From: Ktedonosporobacter rubrisoli
Lineage (GTDB): Bacteria; Chloroflexota; Ktedonobacteria; Ktedonobacterales; Ktedonobacteraceae
Direction: 5' to 3'
Length of the DNA stretch: 64,000 bases
Assembly: GCF_004208415.1 (NCBI RefSeq)
Contig: NZ_CP035758.1
Location: forward strand, 3,286,001 to 3,350,000
The notes under the pieces were generated by a model that had not been told where the DNA came from, searched no databases, and was given only the letters and a program-made list of their open reading frames with translations. This document shows positions 17,361-26,804 of the stretch, piece by piece. The translations under genes were made by a program, and so were the position numbers. Numbering within the stretch: position 1 is the first letter of the stretch; each line of letters starts with the position of its first letter.

Positions 17361-17797
17361 TCTTGACTTTCCTCTTTAAACTACCACTCAAACACCATTT
17401 TGAACGAGCCTGCTTCTTTCGTCAACAAAAACCTTACGCATTGATTGATTTCGACACAGCTGGGCTAGCGCCTCGTATTTGGGATGTAGCTTGTGCTGCT
17501 TATCGCTTTATTCCTCTTTCAAATCACCCAAAATTACAGTCTTTTGGTCTTGAGCAACCATCAATGCAATACGAGCGCCTCGTGCTTTTTTGTGTAGCCT
17601 ATGGCTCTCTCTTTTCCCCTGAAGAGGTTATTGAGGCAGCCATCCGGCGCATTGAGGCAATGTGTTCTCTCATAATTAAGCATGCTGTCACTGAGCTAGC
17701 ATTTCAACATATGATTGATGCTGGAGATCTCGATATTTACTATCAAGATATTGGGCAGATGTTACAGACGCAACAAAAAATGATATTCTTCCATTAG
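17361..17797 (+). pseudogene. APH-family kinase C-terminal fragment fused to TPR remnant
   Basis: From about 17361 the frame that began as TPR (continuous ORF 17279-17797) switches to the C-terminal third of an aminoglycoside/choline kinase-like protein: YALIDFDTAGLAPRIWDVA holds the metal-binding DFD and the DVA block, then AYRFIPLS. The HxDxxxxN catalytic loop that should precede it by about 20 residues is absent, so no activity is expected. The sharp join suggests a deletion that brought two unrelated gene remnants together. Confidence 0.6.
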
Positions 17798-17847
17798 TTT
17801 ATTTGTTGTAAAGCAGAGGCTAGCCTCGTCAGGAAAAGGTGAAATGT

Positions 17848-18180
17848 ATGTTGCGTTTTCGCTTTAGTCCAATCTGGCATAATTGGGATTTTCTCAAACT
17901 CTGGTTCGGAGAAACGGTTTCTAGCATTGGTTCGCAGGTGACACTCATAGCTTTTCCTCTGACTGCTGTTACCCTTCTTCACGCATCTGCTTTTCAAATG
18001 GCAATTTTAACAGCTACAGATACGATTCCCATTATCCTCTTCGGACTCTTCATTGGGGTTTGGGTTGATCGCCAAAAACGTCGTCCATTGCTGATTATGT
18101 CGAATGTTGTTCGTATTCTCCTCTTATGTTCTGTTCCTATAAGCTACACACTCCACCTGTTAACCATGGAACAGTTATAA
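17848..18180 (+). pseudogene. MFS transporter, N-terminal fragment
   Basis: About 110 residues of an MFS_3-type (enterobactin exporter-like) efflux protein. It has WNWDFLKLWFGETVSSIGSQ-like helix 1 features, two further hydrophobic helices, and the loop 2-3 motif VWVDRQKRRPLLI (motif A). A whole protein would have about 400 residues and 12 helices. The frame stops at a TAA at 18178, just where ISL3-type sequence begins, so insertion or a later deletion probably cut the gene. No matching 3' half is seen on the far side of the element. ATG 17848 follows AGGAAAAGG. Confidence 0.78.
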
Positions 18181-18193
18181 AATTCCTTTCGTC

Positions 18194-19690
18194 TTACAAG
18201 GCATGGAGAACCCGTTGACGCAGCAATGCAAATCCTGCTCTGCCATACCCCATCCGCTTGATGAGTTTGAGCTTGTTGACATGTCCCTCGACCAGACCGT
18301 TGTTCTGAGGGAGCGTGAGTCCTGCCACCACAGCGGCTTTGTCTCGTTCTACTCCAGCAACAAACCCCTGCAATTCGCGGATCTGACTTGCCTTGACGCG
18401 CTCAAGCCAGTCGTCGAGCTGCTCTCCAGTACGCGTCTGCAACATCTGGGCGAATTGTAGAACGAGCACATACACCTGATCCACCTCAGCGTGCAAAAGC
18501 CGAAGCAGAGCGAGCGTTTCTTGCTCGTCGGCATCCAATTCTGGAGGCGCGGCGAAGAAATAGGAAGACGGCTTGTCGTGCCAAGGCAGGAGGCCGTGGA
18601 AGCTGATCGGGCCTTTGGGCATTCTTTCGTCCTTCTGGAAGAGAACGAACTAGTTGCTTGTACACGACCTTGTAGGTGAGAGGGGCACCACCAGCGACTA
18701 ACTCCCGATGCAATTGAGCGATGTTGTGACAGCCGGCTTCCCAGCGCTGAGCAATCTCTTTGAGATAGGGATCAAGGCGGGTTTTTCGCGGGCGCGGTTG
18801 TTGTTCGGGAAAGGTGCCATGAGCCAGCCACCGCGAGACGGTAGTGCGGGCTACCCCGACTCGCTCAGCAATTGCTGCCTGCGAGAAGCCCTGTTTGCGT
18901 AAGGCGACGATCTGCTGGTATTGGCCAAGGCGCTCCTCTCGCTTTGCCTGGCTCACCTGCATTTCCTTTGGACTCAATTTCGGCGGCAGTTTCGGTTGCT
19001 CTGTCTCCAAGGGTGTGGCTGAGACGATTTCGACCTGAGTACGCCGACGAGCGGCAAGATGACGTGAGAGGACGCCCTCCAAAGTCTCACCAAGGTTTTT
19101 GAGCAAATGAAAACGGTCTGCCGTTTGCGTAGCGCCTGGAACGGCTTTCTTGGCGGCAGCAGCGTAGTCACCTCCTCGGTCTCGACTCACCAACTCAATT
19201 TCCGGGTGCCCTTGCATCCAGGCGGCTGAAGTGTCTGCCGTTCGATCTGGCAGTACATCCAGGATCTTATGCGTTCGTAAATCCACGATGATCGTGCCAA
19301 ACTTACGTCCACGCCTGAACGAGAAGTCATCTATGCCAATCTGTGACACCTGTCCAACTGGCTCTGTGGGCAGCGCCATGATGCGCCGGAGAATGGTGTG
19401 GCGCGAGATCTGTATGGCCATCCGATCTGTGACACGTGCGCCAAGCCTCCCGCCAGTCGCCAAGCCGATGATCTGCACGATCTGATACAAACGCTGTGTT
19501 ACTCGCGCAAAGGGGTCAACGAAGGGCGTGAGACGCTCCATGAAGATTTTTCGGGCACAGTCGGCTGCATCACAAAAGCATTTGCGCACCTGAATGTTGA
19601 GCAGCACAACCATTGGTCACTTGAGAAGCTGCCTCTGGAGCGGGTCACGGCTCTCGACATGTGTAAATTCACGACAAAATGGTTCGTCCT
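18194..19690 (-). mobile_element. ISL3-family transposase, frameshifted
   Basis: The DDE transposase is split over two frames. Residues encoded from 19613 leftwards give GIDDFSFRRGRKFGTIIVDL (first Asp), SRDRGGDYAAAAKKA and TADRFHLLKNL (second Asp), then an inserted helix-turn-helix (GFSQAAIAERVGVARTTVSR). After a frame change near 18622-18640 the last part reads NNGLVEGHVNKLKLIKRMGY (the Glu) to a stop at 18194. The zinc-finger N-terminus upstream of 19613 is broken by a stop but recognisable to about 19690. Terminal inverted repeats were not found by eye, so this is a degraded copy. Confidence 0.85.
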
Positions 19691-20005
19691 CGTGTTCGCC
19701 TCTTTTAGATGGAAAGAGGGAGAAAGAGCAAATGAAATGGCAGAGCGTTCGCATCACACGAACCGATCTCGCCCGTTTTTTTCCATGTGGACTGGTAATG
19801 GTTTTGCGCGAGATGTACTAACACCCCGCTGTGTGATGCTTGGCAGGGATGAGTGGTGCCTCATATCACGCGCAGACGGGGAAAAAAGCCAGCCCCTGGC
19901 GCTGTTCCTAGGAGAGCAATATTCGAGAAGTTTTCTGCTTTCTGTAATGCTATGATACTCAAAAGACTAGTAGAGACCACACTTTGGAACCTGGAGGGCT
20001 CCGCC
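19691..20005. other. Intergenic stretch without recognised gene
   Basis: Between the ISL3 relic and the SRPBCC gene I see only short, low-quality frames. There is a good GGAGGG-type ribosome site at about 19992-19998 for the downstream gene. GC content rises abruptly near 20000, which marks a boundary between DNA of different origin. Confidence 0.4.
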
Positions 20006-20497
20006 ATGAAGTACACCGTATCGATCGAGATCGCCATGCCGCGAGAGGAGGTGATCCAGCTGCTCGCCGACCCGGCACACCTGCCGAAGTGGCTGCGGGG
20101 CCTGGTGCTGCACGAGCCGCTGAGTGGGGTGCACGGGCAAGTCGGTACCAAGTCGCGGGTCGTGATGCAGATGGGGAAGCAGAAGATCGAGGGCACCGAG
20201 ACCATCACGCGCCGGGAACCGGCTGACCTACGCGAGATCCCGAAAGGGAGCGTCGTTCACTTCGACCGAGAGATCGTCGTTGAGGGCATGTGGAGCGTCG
20301 TGCGCGACCGGCTGACCGAGGCCGGTCCGGATAGGACGCTCTGGGTGAGCGAGAGCGAATACCGGTTCAGCGGCTTGCTGATGCGGCTGGTGGGGCTCCT
20401 GATGCCCGGCTCATTCCGCAAGCAGTCGCAACAGCACATGCAGGACTTCAAGGCGTTCGCAGAGCATGGAAAGGACGTCCGCGAAGGGAAGGGCTGA
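20006..20497 (+). CDS. SRPBCC-family protein (polyketide cyclase/START-like)
   Basis: A 163-residue protein starting MKYTVSIEIAMPREEVIQLL, the typical first strand and helix of the SRPBCC (Bet v1/START) fold, with the LPKWLRGL segment and a C-terminal long helix (SFRKQSQQHMQDFKAFAEHG) that closes the lipid-like pocket. Such proteins bind hydrophobic ligands or act as cyclases, dehydratases or stress proteins; no catalytic residue is diagnostic. ATG 20006 has GGAGGG upstream, while the frame is open from 19853. The gene is much richer in GC than its surroundings, so it may be a transferred cargo gene lying between two transposon relics. Function unknown. Confidence 0.8.
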   Translation: MKYTVSIEIAMPREEVIQLLADPAHLPKWLRGLVLHEPLSGVHGQVGTKSRVVMQMGKQKIEGTETITRREPADLREIPKGSVVHFDREIVVEGMWSVVRDRLTEAGPDRTLWVSESEYRFSGLLMRLVGLLMPGSFRKQSQQHMQDFKAFAEHGKDVREGKG

Positions 20498-20594
20498 GCC
20501 GCTGGAAACGGCAGCGGATCCTCGCTGCCGTTTGACGGTCGAGCTTCACGCCGCCCGGTCCGACGTCTTCTGACGGAAACGACCGGGATATTGC

Positions 20595-21833
20595 TCAGCT
20601 ACACTCGTTTTCGGGCGCTGTTGAGCCGCAAGGGCTATCGTTGGAAGGACCCCAAGCACGATCTAAGCCATCTGCAACGAACTCCTGAGTATATCGTAAA
20701 ATAGCCTCGTGGTTGTGAGGATCAGAACTACGGGTAAAGGCTCCCGTAGAACAGAGTACTTGCAAGTTCCTCTCCTTGTCTTTCACCATCATTTCCCCCC
20801 AACCACATCCCAGTCTGTTTTTCCTGTGGTTGACCAACGCTTTGCTGTCAATGGGGTTTGCTGCTTGCGTGGGGGATACGCTTTGAACCGGAGGATACCC
20901 TTGACCGGGGCAAGCGAACGCATTCTTCCACAGCCAGGGCATTCCACCAGGTGGATGCTGCTGTTGGTAAACCGTTGCAGATCGATACGAACCACGCCTG
21001 AGAACGTGAAGCCCGGCTGTTTTGCCCGTGACTTCCTGTACTTTCGCCGTTTCCACCGTTTCTACTGTGCTCGGCGCGTTCGGTACGGCGATATCTTCGA
21101 CAGCTTGCTGTTCGGGCTCTTTTCCATTTACACCCGGCACGTCTGCCTGATTTTGCTCCTGGGGGAGGGCCTCTGGACCTGCTCCATCAATGAGCTTGAG
21201 TGTATCATGGCGCAGGACCAGCAGTTCTGCGGCGGACTTGAATCGCTCGGCCTTTACTTCCGTGTCCCCGGCCAAATACGACCATTCTAGAGCCGTCATT
21301 ACCAACTTCATCAAATTGTCCATCGTGACACGGCCTGAGTGGGTCGGGTCCAGGACTGGATTGGTGAGCCAGCCATAGATACTGCTCGTCCATTGGCGCA
21401 TGTTAAGCTGCGGAAAGAGGGGCTGGTACACCTGCTCCAGGGTTGCCAGGATGGTACGCACTTCGTCGGAGGTATGGGAAGCTACGCGACAGAAAGGTTG
21501 CAATTTGTCGAAGCGTCGTCGGAATTGCAGCCATGTCGGGTCAGGCAAATCGAATGTTTCCTTCAAGGGAATCGTGTCCCCGCGCCCTGCTGCTACCAGG
21601 CACAACTCAAGCGGATGATCGTACTGTAACTTCCCCTGATCCGTCACTTCCTTGAGCAACATCAGGTGTTCGAGCGAGAGATCGTGTGCATCATCGACAA
21701 TGAGGAATTCGGTGCCGTATTGGTGCAAGTGTCCCATGAGTTTGGGCTTGCGCGTGCTCCAATGTCCTCGGATCGACAGGCCCAGCGCTGCCAACAGCTG
21801 GTCACCTAACGCCTGTTCATCATCATTCGTCAT
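20595..21833 (-). pseudogene. TnsC/TniB-like AAA+ transposition ATPase, N-terminally deleted
   Basis: A 412-codon frame whose first 60 residues contain the Walker B block of a transposition AAA+ regulator (GTEFLIVDDAHDLSLEHL), then sensor-type segments (LCLVAAGRGDTIPL). The Walker A P-loop expected upstream is missing; instead the frame begins at ATG 21833, overlapping the end of the TnsB relic. After about residue 240 it becomes low-complexity, ending in Cys/Gly/Trp-rich sequence that does not look like TnsC and is probably read out of frame. It would have selected target DNA for a Tn7-like transposase. Not expected to hydrolyse ATP as it stands. Confidence 0.7.
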
Positions 21834-22663
21834 GCCCCCGCTTGCGCTGCCGTTTCGGCATCGTGGATACCGTACGACGAGTTGGGAAGTCTCTTTTCAA
21901 ACCGTTGCGTCATCCACCTGAAAAGCGATTCGACGGTTCCTTTTGCGGATGGCGCGTACGGGGGGCCTGTTCCGTGATAATGCCCAGACGATCCACCAGC
22001 ACTTGGCGGGCACGCTCGGAGGTGAAGATCTTTCCTCGGTCATGAAAGATAATCGCAGGCTTGCCAAAACACGGCCAGGAATGCTCACAGCCATTGATCC
22101 CAACCAGGTGATCTTTCCTCTCCATACAGACCTAACCAGGCGCATATAGTCCTCTTCCTTCAGTGGTCCCAAAGCCAGGACCGCGCCAAGGATCGCTGCC
22201 GTTTTGACACAGATGAGCACTGCTGCATGCACACGGCTCGCCACCGTCTCACCAGAAGGAGTGACCACATACAGGTCCATCGTGTGCTCATCGAGCCTTC
22301 CGTGAGTAGGGCCAGTGCCGGGATGGAGAGCACAAAGGACTCAGCAGACTCGCGAGGCCGTGCCACCGATTTGGCCCCTTCGCGTATCGCCATCAGATCC
22401 GGGTCCAACTTCAAATGCTGTACGGCAGTGCGCACTTGCTTGTAGGAGGGCAGACTCATGGGGGTTCCCGTTTCTTTCGATAAGCGTGCCGCGACCTGCT
22501 GCATTTCAGTATGCTCGCTCATGGCCTTCATGGTGAGCCGTGTGGGCAGTCCAAACAACCGACGGATACACTCGGCGAAGGCCGGATGCAGGTGCGAGGC
22601 TCTTCGATAGCTACCGTGAGATACACAGGCGATCTGGCCCCTCTCGCGGGTCCTGCTCACCAA
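21830..22663 (-). pseudogene. TnsB-like DDE transposase, multiply frameshifted
   Basis: Pieces of an rve-type DDE transposase appear in successive reverse frames. They are an N-terminal helical DNA-binding part, then HTMDLYVVTPSGETVASRV (first Asp region), PAIIFHDRGKIFTSERARQV (second Asp), and after a one-base shift near 21960 APPYAPSAKGTVESLF (the Glu). This D-D-E order with KGTVE is that of TnsB/TniA. At least two frameshifts, a missing middle section and a stop at 21830-21832 inactivate it. It lies between TnsA-like and TnsC-like relics in the standard Tn7 order. Confidence 0.75.
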
Positions 22664-23624
22664 CCGTGAAAGCGTCGAACGCGAGATACCCCTTTTTCCG
22701 AGACGCGCCTCTGGGTGGCTCCGGCCAGCACCTGTTCCACCGCCCGCAGATTGCGGTGAAACTGCTCGCGCTGTGGTTCTGGAAGCGTTGAGGCATCAAA
22801 GGTTGGACCAGCAATGAGGGAGGACGGTGGGCGGAAGGTGGTGAGAACTTTTGTCGTCTCTGGTTCAGGCAGAAGCGGAGAGGGCACCAGCCCCGGAGCA
22901 TCAGGTGGGAGCAAGGCCAGAGGAAGCATGCGCGAGAGGGTGTACTGCTCCAGATCGAGCAACAGATGTCCCGCTGCCGCCGCATCTGCTACCACTTTCC
23001 AGATCGCTGCTTCCACCAGATCGGCGGGAAACTGGTGTGAAAGTCGGCTTGCTACCTCGCCGACTTCGGCCATTTCTCCCCAAGACCAGACCTCCGGCAA
23101 GACAGCGGCAATGTCAGCAAAGGCGGGAAACGTTTTGCGTCTAGCATGCAAAAAGACCAGATTGTAGTGGCGACGTTTCGTTAAGGTACGCTCCGTGCCA
23201 ATCCAAAAAGTGCCTAGTTGCAAGCTGGCAAGCCATCGTGCGGCCTCAGCTTTGACCAGGTTACGATCTCTCCGTTTGTCATCCTCCATGCCCGCCTCGG
23301 CGAGGAACGGTGTTCCGTCGTCCAACGTGCCCACGAAATCGGGCAGGTAATGATGGGGGTGTTCTCAAACGTGTAGCCAATCGCAAACGGGGCGTGTTGT
23401 GGAATCGGCAGTCGATACTTCGTGGCAAACTTCGGGCCAATGTCATCACGCGCGTAGCTGGCAACCAGAGGGTGATACTCAAGCCAGAGCATGAAGCGTT
23501 CTTCGAGCTGGCCACAAAATGGCTGTCTGATCACGGTGCCCGTTTTGAGACTGGGAACCCATCCTGAAATGGAGCGGCCCGCTATTTTGAACAGATCAAT
23601 GCCCTGTACTTCCGGTGCGCGCAT
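22657..23624 (-). pseudogene. TnsA-like endonuclease, frameshifted
   Basis: The N-terminal part (from 23624) reads GWVPSLKTGTVIRQPFCGQL then EERFMLWLEYHPLV, matching the TnsA nuclease start with its catalytic Glu. A one-base shift near 23335-23345 moves the continuation to another frame: LPDFVGTLDDGTPFLAEAG (catalytic Asp region) and then a helical C-terminal domain (NLVKAEAARWLASLQLG) that would contact TnsC. TnsA cuts the non-transferred strands so that Tn7-like elements move by cut-and-paste. Its presence separates this relic from replicative Tn5053/Tn552-type tniAB elements. Confidence 0.72.
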
Positions 23625-23825
23625 TCACATCCTCGCCTGATAGATGCGTCCATCTTCCGCAATACCAATGGTTTATCAGTTCCTGCAATGAGGCATGCAA
23701 TTTACAGATTTAGAAACAAGCATACCTGACAGGGAGCGGTTTTTCCAGGAAAGTTTGTCCCAGTGTTCAAGATTGAGGGCAATGTTCCATGTTTACGGGC
23801 CTGATCGTCTCTCTTCGTAGGACAT

Positions 23826-24640
23826 TTACCAAGCTCTCTGGTACAGCAGCTTCGCTTCGCTATAGCGCCCTTGTGCGCAGTAGATACCCGCCAGGTTATT
23901 GAGGTGATTAGCCGTGTCGGGATGCTCTGCCCCTAATTGCTGCTCGCAGATCACGAGGGTTCGCTGGCACAATGGCTCGGCTTTCTTATACCTCCCCTGA
24001 TCGAGGTAGAGCTTTGACAAGTTGTCAAGGCAGATTGCCACATTGGGATGCTCTGCCCCTAATTGTTGCTTGCAGATCGTGAGAGCACGCTGGTACAATG
24101 ACTCGGCTTCACTATACCGACCCTGGGCATCAGAGAGCGTTGCCAGGTTGTTGAGAATAGCAGCTGTGTCGGGATGCCCTGACCCTACTAGTCGCTCGTA
24201 GATCGAGAGGGCACACTGTTACAGCGGCTCGGCGAGGGCATAGAAAGCATGGTGAAGGAAATAGAGACCTGTGCGATGGAGGACCGCCGCCGCTTCACTG
24301 AAGAGAAATGCATAGTCTTCTATCAATGTATAACATGCTTGTACTTGATCAAGATACCGAAGGCATTGAGGCCAAGTGGCGACATCTTGTGGGTGATCAG
24401 GAAATGCAGCATCGGTAGCTCGGACCACCCTTTCTGCCCAGTGACGTCGTGTCTCATGGTCCATCCGATCTTTTTGCACTGCCTGCACGAGACGATGAAT
24501 ACTGAGGGTCTGGTTTTCCACCAGGCGCTTCACCAGGGAGAACCTGAGCAGGTCCGCCATGAGTTGCTGAAACTGGAAAGGATCAGTTACCGCCTGTTGC
24601 AGAGACGCAGGCCAAAAAGCCGCGCCTTTGAATAGAAGAC
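23826..24640 (-). pseudogene. STAND/NB-ARC-TPR protein, C-terminal remnant with one nonsense codon
   Basis: One continuous reverse frame from about 24640 to 23826 encodes a typical Ktedonobacterial signal-ATPase tail. It has a winged-helix-like junction (FQQLMADLLRFSLVKR, NQTLSIHRLVQAVQKDRMD), then kinesin-light-chain-type TPRs (GHPDTAAILNNLATLSDAQG, AEHPNVAICLDNLSKLYLDQ, AEHPDTANHLNNLAGIYCAQ). A single TAA at 24219-24221, where a Tyr codon is expected, interrupts it. The nucleotide-binding domain is absent upstream. Such proteins sense ligands and oligomerise, and are often defence- or regulation-related. Confidence 0.78.
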
Positions 24641-25329
24641 CTCAACTGGTGCGAATGGCGTTTTCATGTGTCTCGTTTGACCCTCTTTTCATTGAGAATA
24701 GAACCGTCTCGCAAGAGTATAGTGTTTTTCCTTTCAGGCTGCAAGAGCCTGTTTTTCTACTTCTCTCATAGGAGCCCTTTCCTGCTCTCTATAGCTGAGT
24801 TGGGGAAACGGTGGTTTACTGAACGGATTTCTCCGTTTGGGCGCTTTCCTCCTCTTCTTGTAAACGTAAAGGGCGCAGATTTTTCAGGGAACGCCAAGAT
24901 TGCGGGGCGAAATGGGAGTCGCCGATTAGGCGAAAATGCTCCAATCCCAACGGCGCAATAGGGGCGACCGTGGCTTCTGGGATGTCTTCCCCTCGTTTGA
25001 AGAGACGTGCGCTCATTTGGCCATCGAGCGCAGGTCATCCTGATGAGAGCACGGAAGTTGCGCAAGAGCCACCAAAGCGGGGAAAGATCACTATGTCAAA
25101 GAGGCGAAATCCACAGAGTAATTACCAAAAAATCAGCAGTTTAATCTCAAAGTTACACCCAAAGGATTTACATCTTGAGCTTCTGCGCGTGAAAAGGCGA
25201 AAATAGCTATGGCATGGGCACCCGATAAGCCTGCTCAATCTTCGCTGAAACGCTCATCCTTCACTAAAAAACTCGCTCAACCTGGTTGAATGACATGCCT
25301 GGCGGCTTGCATGGTCAGCTTGTAAGATG
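24641..25329 (-). mobile_element. Gene-poor stretch with a possible Tn3-family transposase tail (24816-25016)
   Basis: On the reverse strand 25016-24816 encodes VAPIAPLGLEHFRLIGDSHF and, shortly after, LKNLRPLRLQ. This resembles the extreme C-terminus of Tn3-family DDE transposases (SPL..EH.N..G.Y.F......LRPLR). Only about 50 residues match and the start is arbitrary, so this is a weak call. The rest of the interval has short frames that I could not assign. Confidence 0.35.
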
Positions 25330-26790
25330 TTATTTACCCAGCGTACCTGGTGACACACTCCATATGCCATAACCGCTGGTACATTGTCCAGCTTGGTCAA
25401 GGGTACAATAGTTACCCACGAGTTGGCCATCAGCACGGATCGAGCCTTGAAAAAAGAAAGGAGCATGAGCCTGGCTTCCCGAAACTGTAAAAAAGATATG
25501 TTTTGAGGTATCAAGTACGCCTTTCCAGGCCCCAGTCGTGTGCAGGCCGGAGAATGTGCCACTGATCTCGGCCAGGTGTTGCTCAATGTTTGTCAATGAC
25601 ATTGGCGTTGGTCTATTGGTAGCGACATCATAGATCGTTCCGCTATATGAGGATGCTCGCAGGTTAGAGGGAGCTTGCGAAGTTGGGGATGTGCCGGATT
25701 TTCGCGTACTGGTCTTGAACCCCCCCATTGTCTGCAGTCCCAGACCAAATAGCAAAGAGAGAATCAGCACCAAAGCTATCAAGGTGGCCCAGAAAAGAGT
25801 CCATTTGGGCTTCCCATGATCTTGGCGCTTACCACAGCTGGTAGCGGGGAGTGAGAATGAGCTTTTATCTATAGAAGGTTTCTCATGCAACAGAGCATAC
25901 TTCTTCTTTTGGTCTGATCCTTCTTCACAGGCGTTCAAGGCCTGCCAGAAGTCCTCCACCGTCGAGAAACGCTGATCCTGTCCAATCGCCAGGGCCTGGG
26001 AGATGGCCTTGCTGACCTGCTCTGGCACATTTGGAACTGCCCTGTTGAGCGGTAGAAGCGGATCTTCCCTTTTACTTGCCAATGTGGTGGTCCGATAGAA
26101 TGCATCGGTAGGAACCTGGCCTGATAGCAAGGTATAGCAGGTCGCAGCCAGACCATAAATATCAGTGCGCTGATCTGTGCCAAGCCCACTATATTGCTCA
26201 GGTGCGCCATAGCCAGGCGAGCAATGGCGTATCGCTGTTGTCGTCGCATCCATTTCATATTCTTTGGCAATACCAAAATCGACAAGTACCGCGGGCCGCT
26301 TTCCTTGTGGAACAATAATATTCGCTGGTTTGATATCACGATGAATAACAGGTGGTCGCTGCCCGTGAAGATACTCTATTGCCTCTACCACTGGAACAAG
26401 CAGCGTACGCACTTCTTGCCAGGGAAGGCGTCTTTCTGGTTTTGTACGTCGCAATGTTTCCAGATTTGGCCCTTCAATATATTCCAGTAGCAGAAAAACG
26501 CGCCGACGTTCCGTATCTTCGAGCACACGGTAGAGACGGGGCAACGCCGGGTGACTAAACCGTCGAAGCACTTCGCCTTCAAATATGAAGCGTGCCTTTT
26601 CGTGCTCATCCTCTGTTCGCAGGTCTTTGAGCGCAAAAAACGCCTCTCCTGCTTCGGCATCCTGCCTGCTGGCCTGCAAATCCTGCACAAGATAGACAGA
26701 ACTAAAACCGCCGCCGCCGAGAAAAGCTTCTACTTTGTAGCGCTCCAGTATATTATCGCCAGGAGAGAGCGTTGTTTTCTGCTGTGGCAT
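25330..26790 (-). CDS. Membrane Ser/Thr protein kinase (PknB-like) with extracellular tail
   Basis: A 486-residue Hanks-type kinase. Visible motifs: Gly-rich loop GGGGFSSVYL (residues 25-34), Lys in FALKDL, catalytic loop HRDIKPANII, VDFGIAK (DFG), and the APE equivalent in YGAPEQY. A single transmembrane helix (LFWATLIALVLILSLLFGLG) follows a Ser/Lys-rich linker. The outer 130 residues form a beta-rich region ending in SGYGIWSVSPGTLGK, with no PASTA repeats. ATG 26790 is preferred because the frame upstream runs into the neighbouring gene. It begins 15 bases after the L,D-transpeptidase stop on the same strand, so the two are almost certainly one transcript. Regulation of cell-wall assembly is a reasonable inference. 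Confidence 0.92.
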   Translation of the reverse strand: MPQQKTTLSPGDNILERYKVEAFLGGGGFSSVYLVQDLQASRQDAEAGEAFFALKDLRTEDEHEKARFIFEGEVLRRFSHPALPRLYRVLEDTERRRVFLLLEYIEGPNLETLRRTKPERRLPWQEVRTLLVPVVEAIEYLHGQRPPVIHRDIKPANIIVPQGKRPAVLVDFGIAKEYEMDATTTAIRHCSPGYGAPEQYSGLGTDQRTDIYGLAATCYTLLSGQVPTDAFYRTTTLASKREDPLLPLNRAVPNVPEQVSKAISQALAIGQDQRFSTVEDFWQALNACEEGSDQKKKYALLHEKPSIDKSSFSLPATSCGKRQDHGKPKWTLFWATLIALVLILSLLFGLGLQTMGGFKTSTRKSGTSPTSQAPSNLRASSYSGTIYDVATNRPTPMSLTNIEQHLAEISGTFSGLHTTGAWKGVLDTSKHIFFTVSGSQAHAPFFFQGSIRADGQLVGNYCTLDQAGQCTSGYGIWSVSPGTLGK

Positions 26791-26804
26791 GCTGCACCTT
26801 GTTA

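Noticed and set aside
20709..21290. 193-codon forward ORF antisense to the TnsC-like gene
   Set aside because: Cys-rich shadow frame with no family features; the reverse frame carries the Walker B motif.
22814..23567. Several forward ORFs across the TnsA-like relic
   Set aside because: All are complements of the better supported TnsA reading frames.
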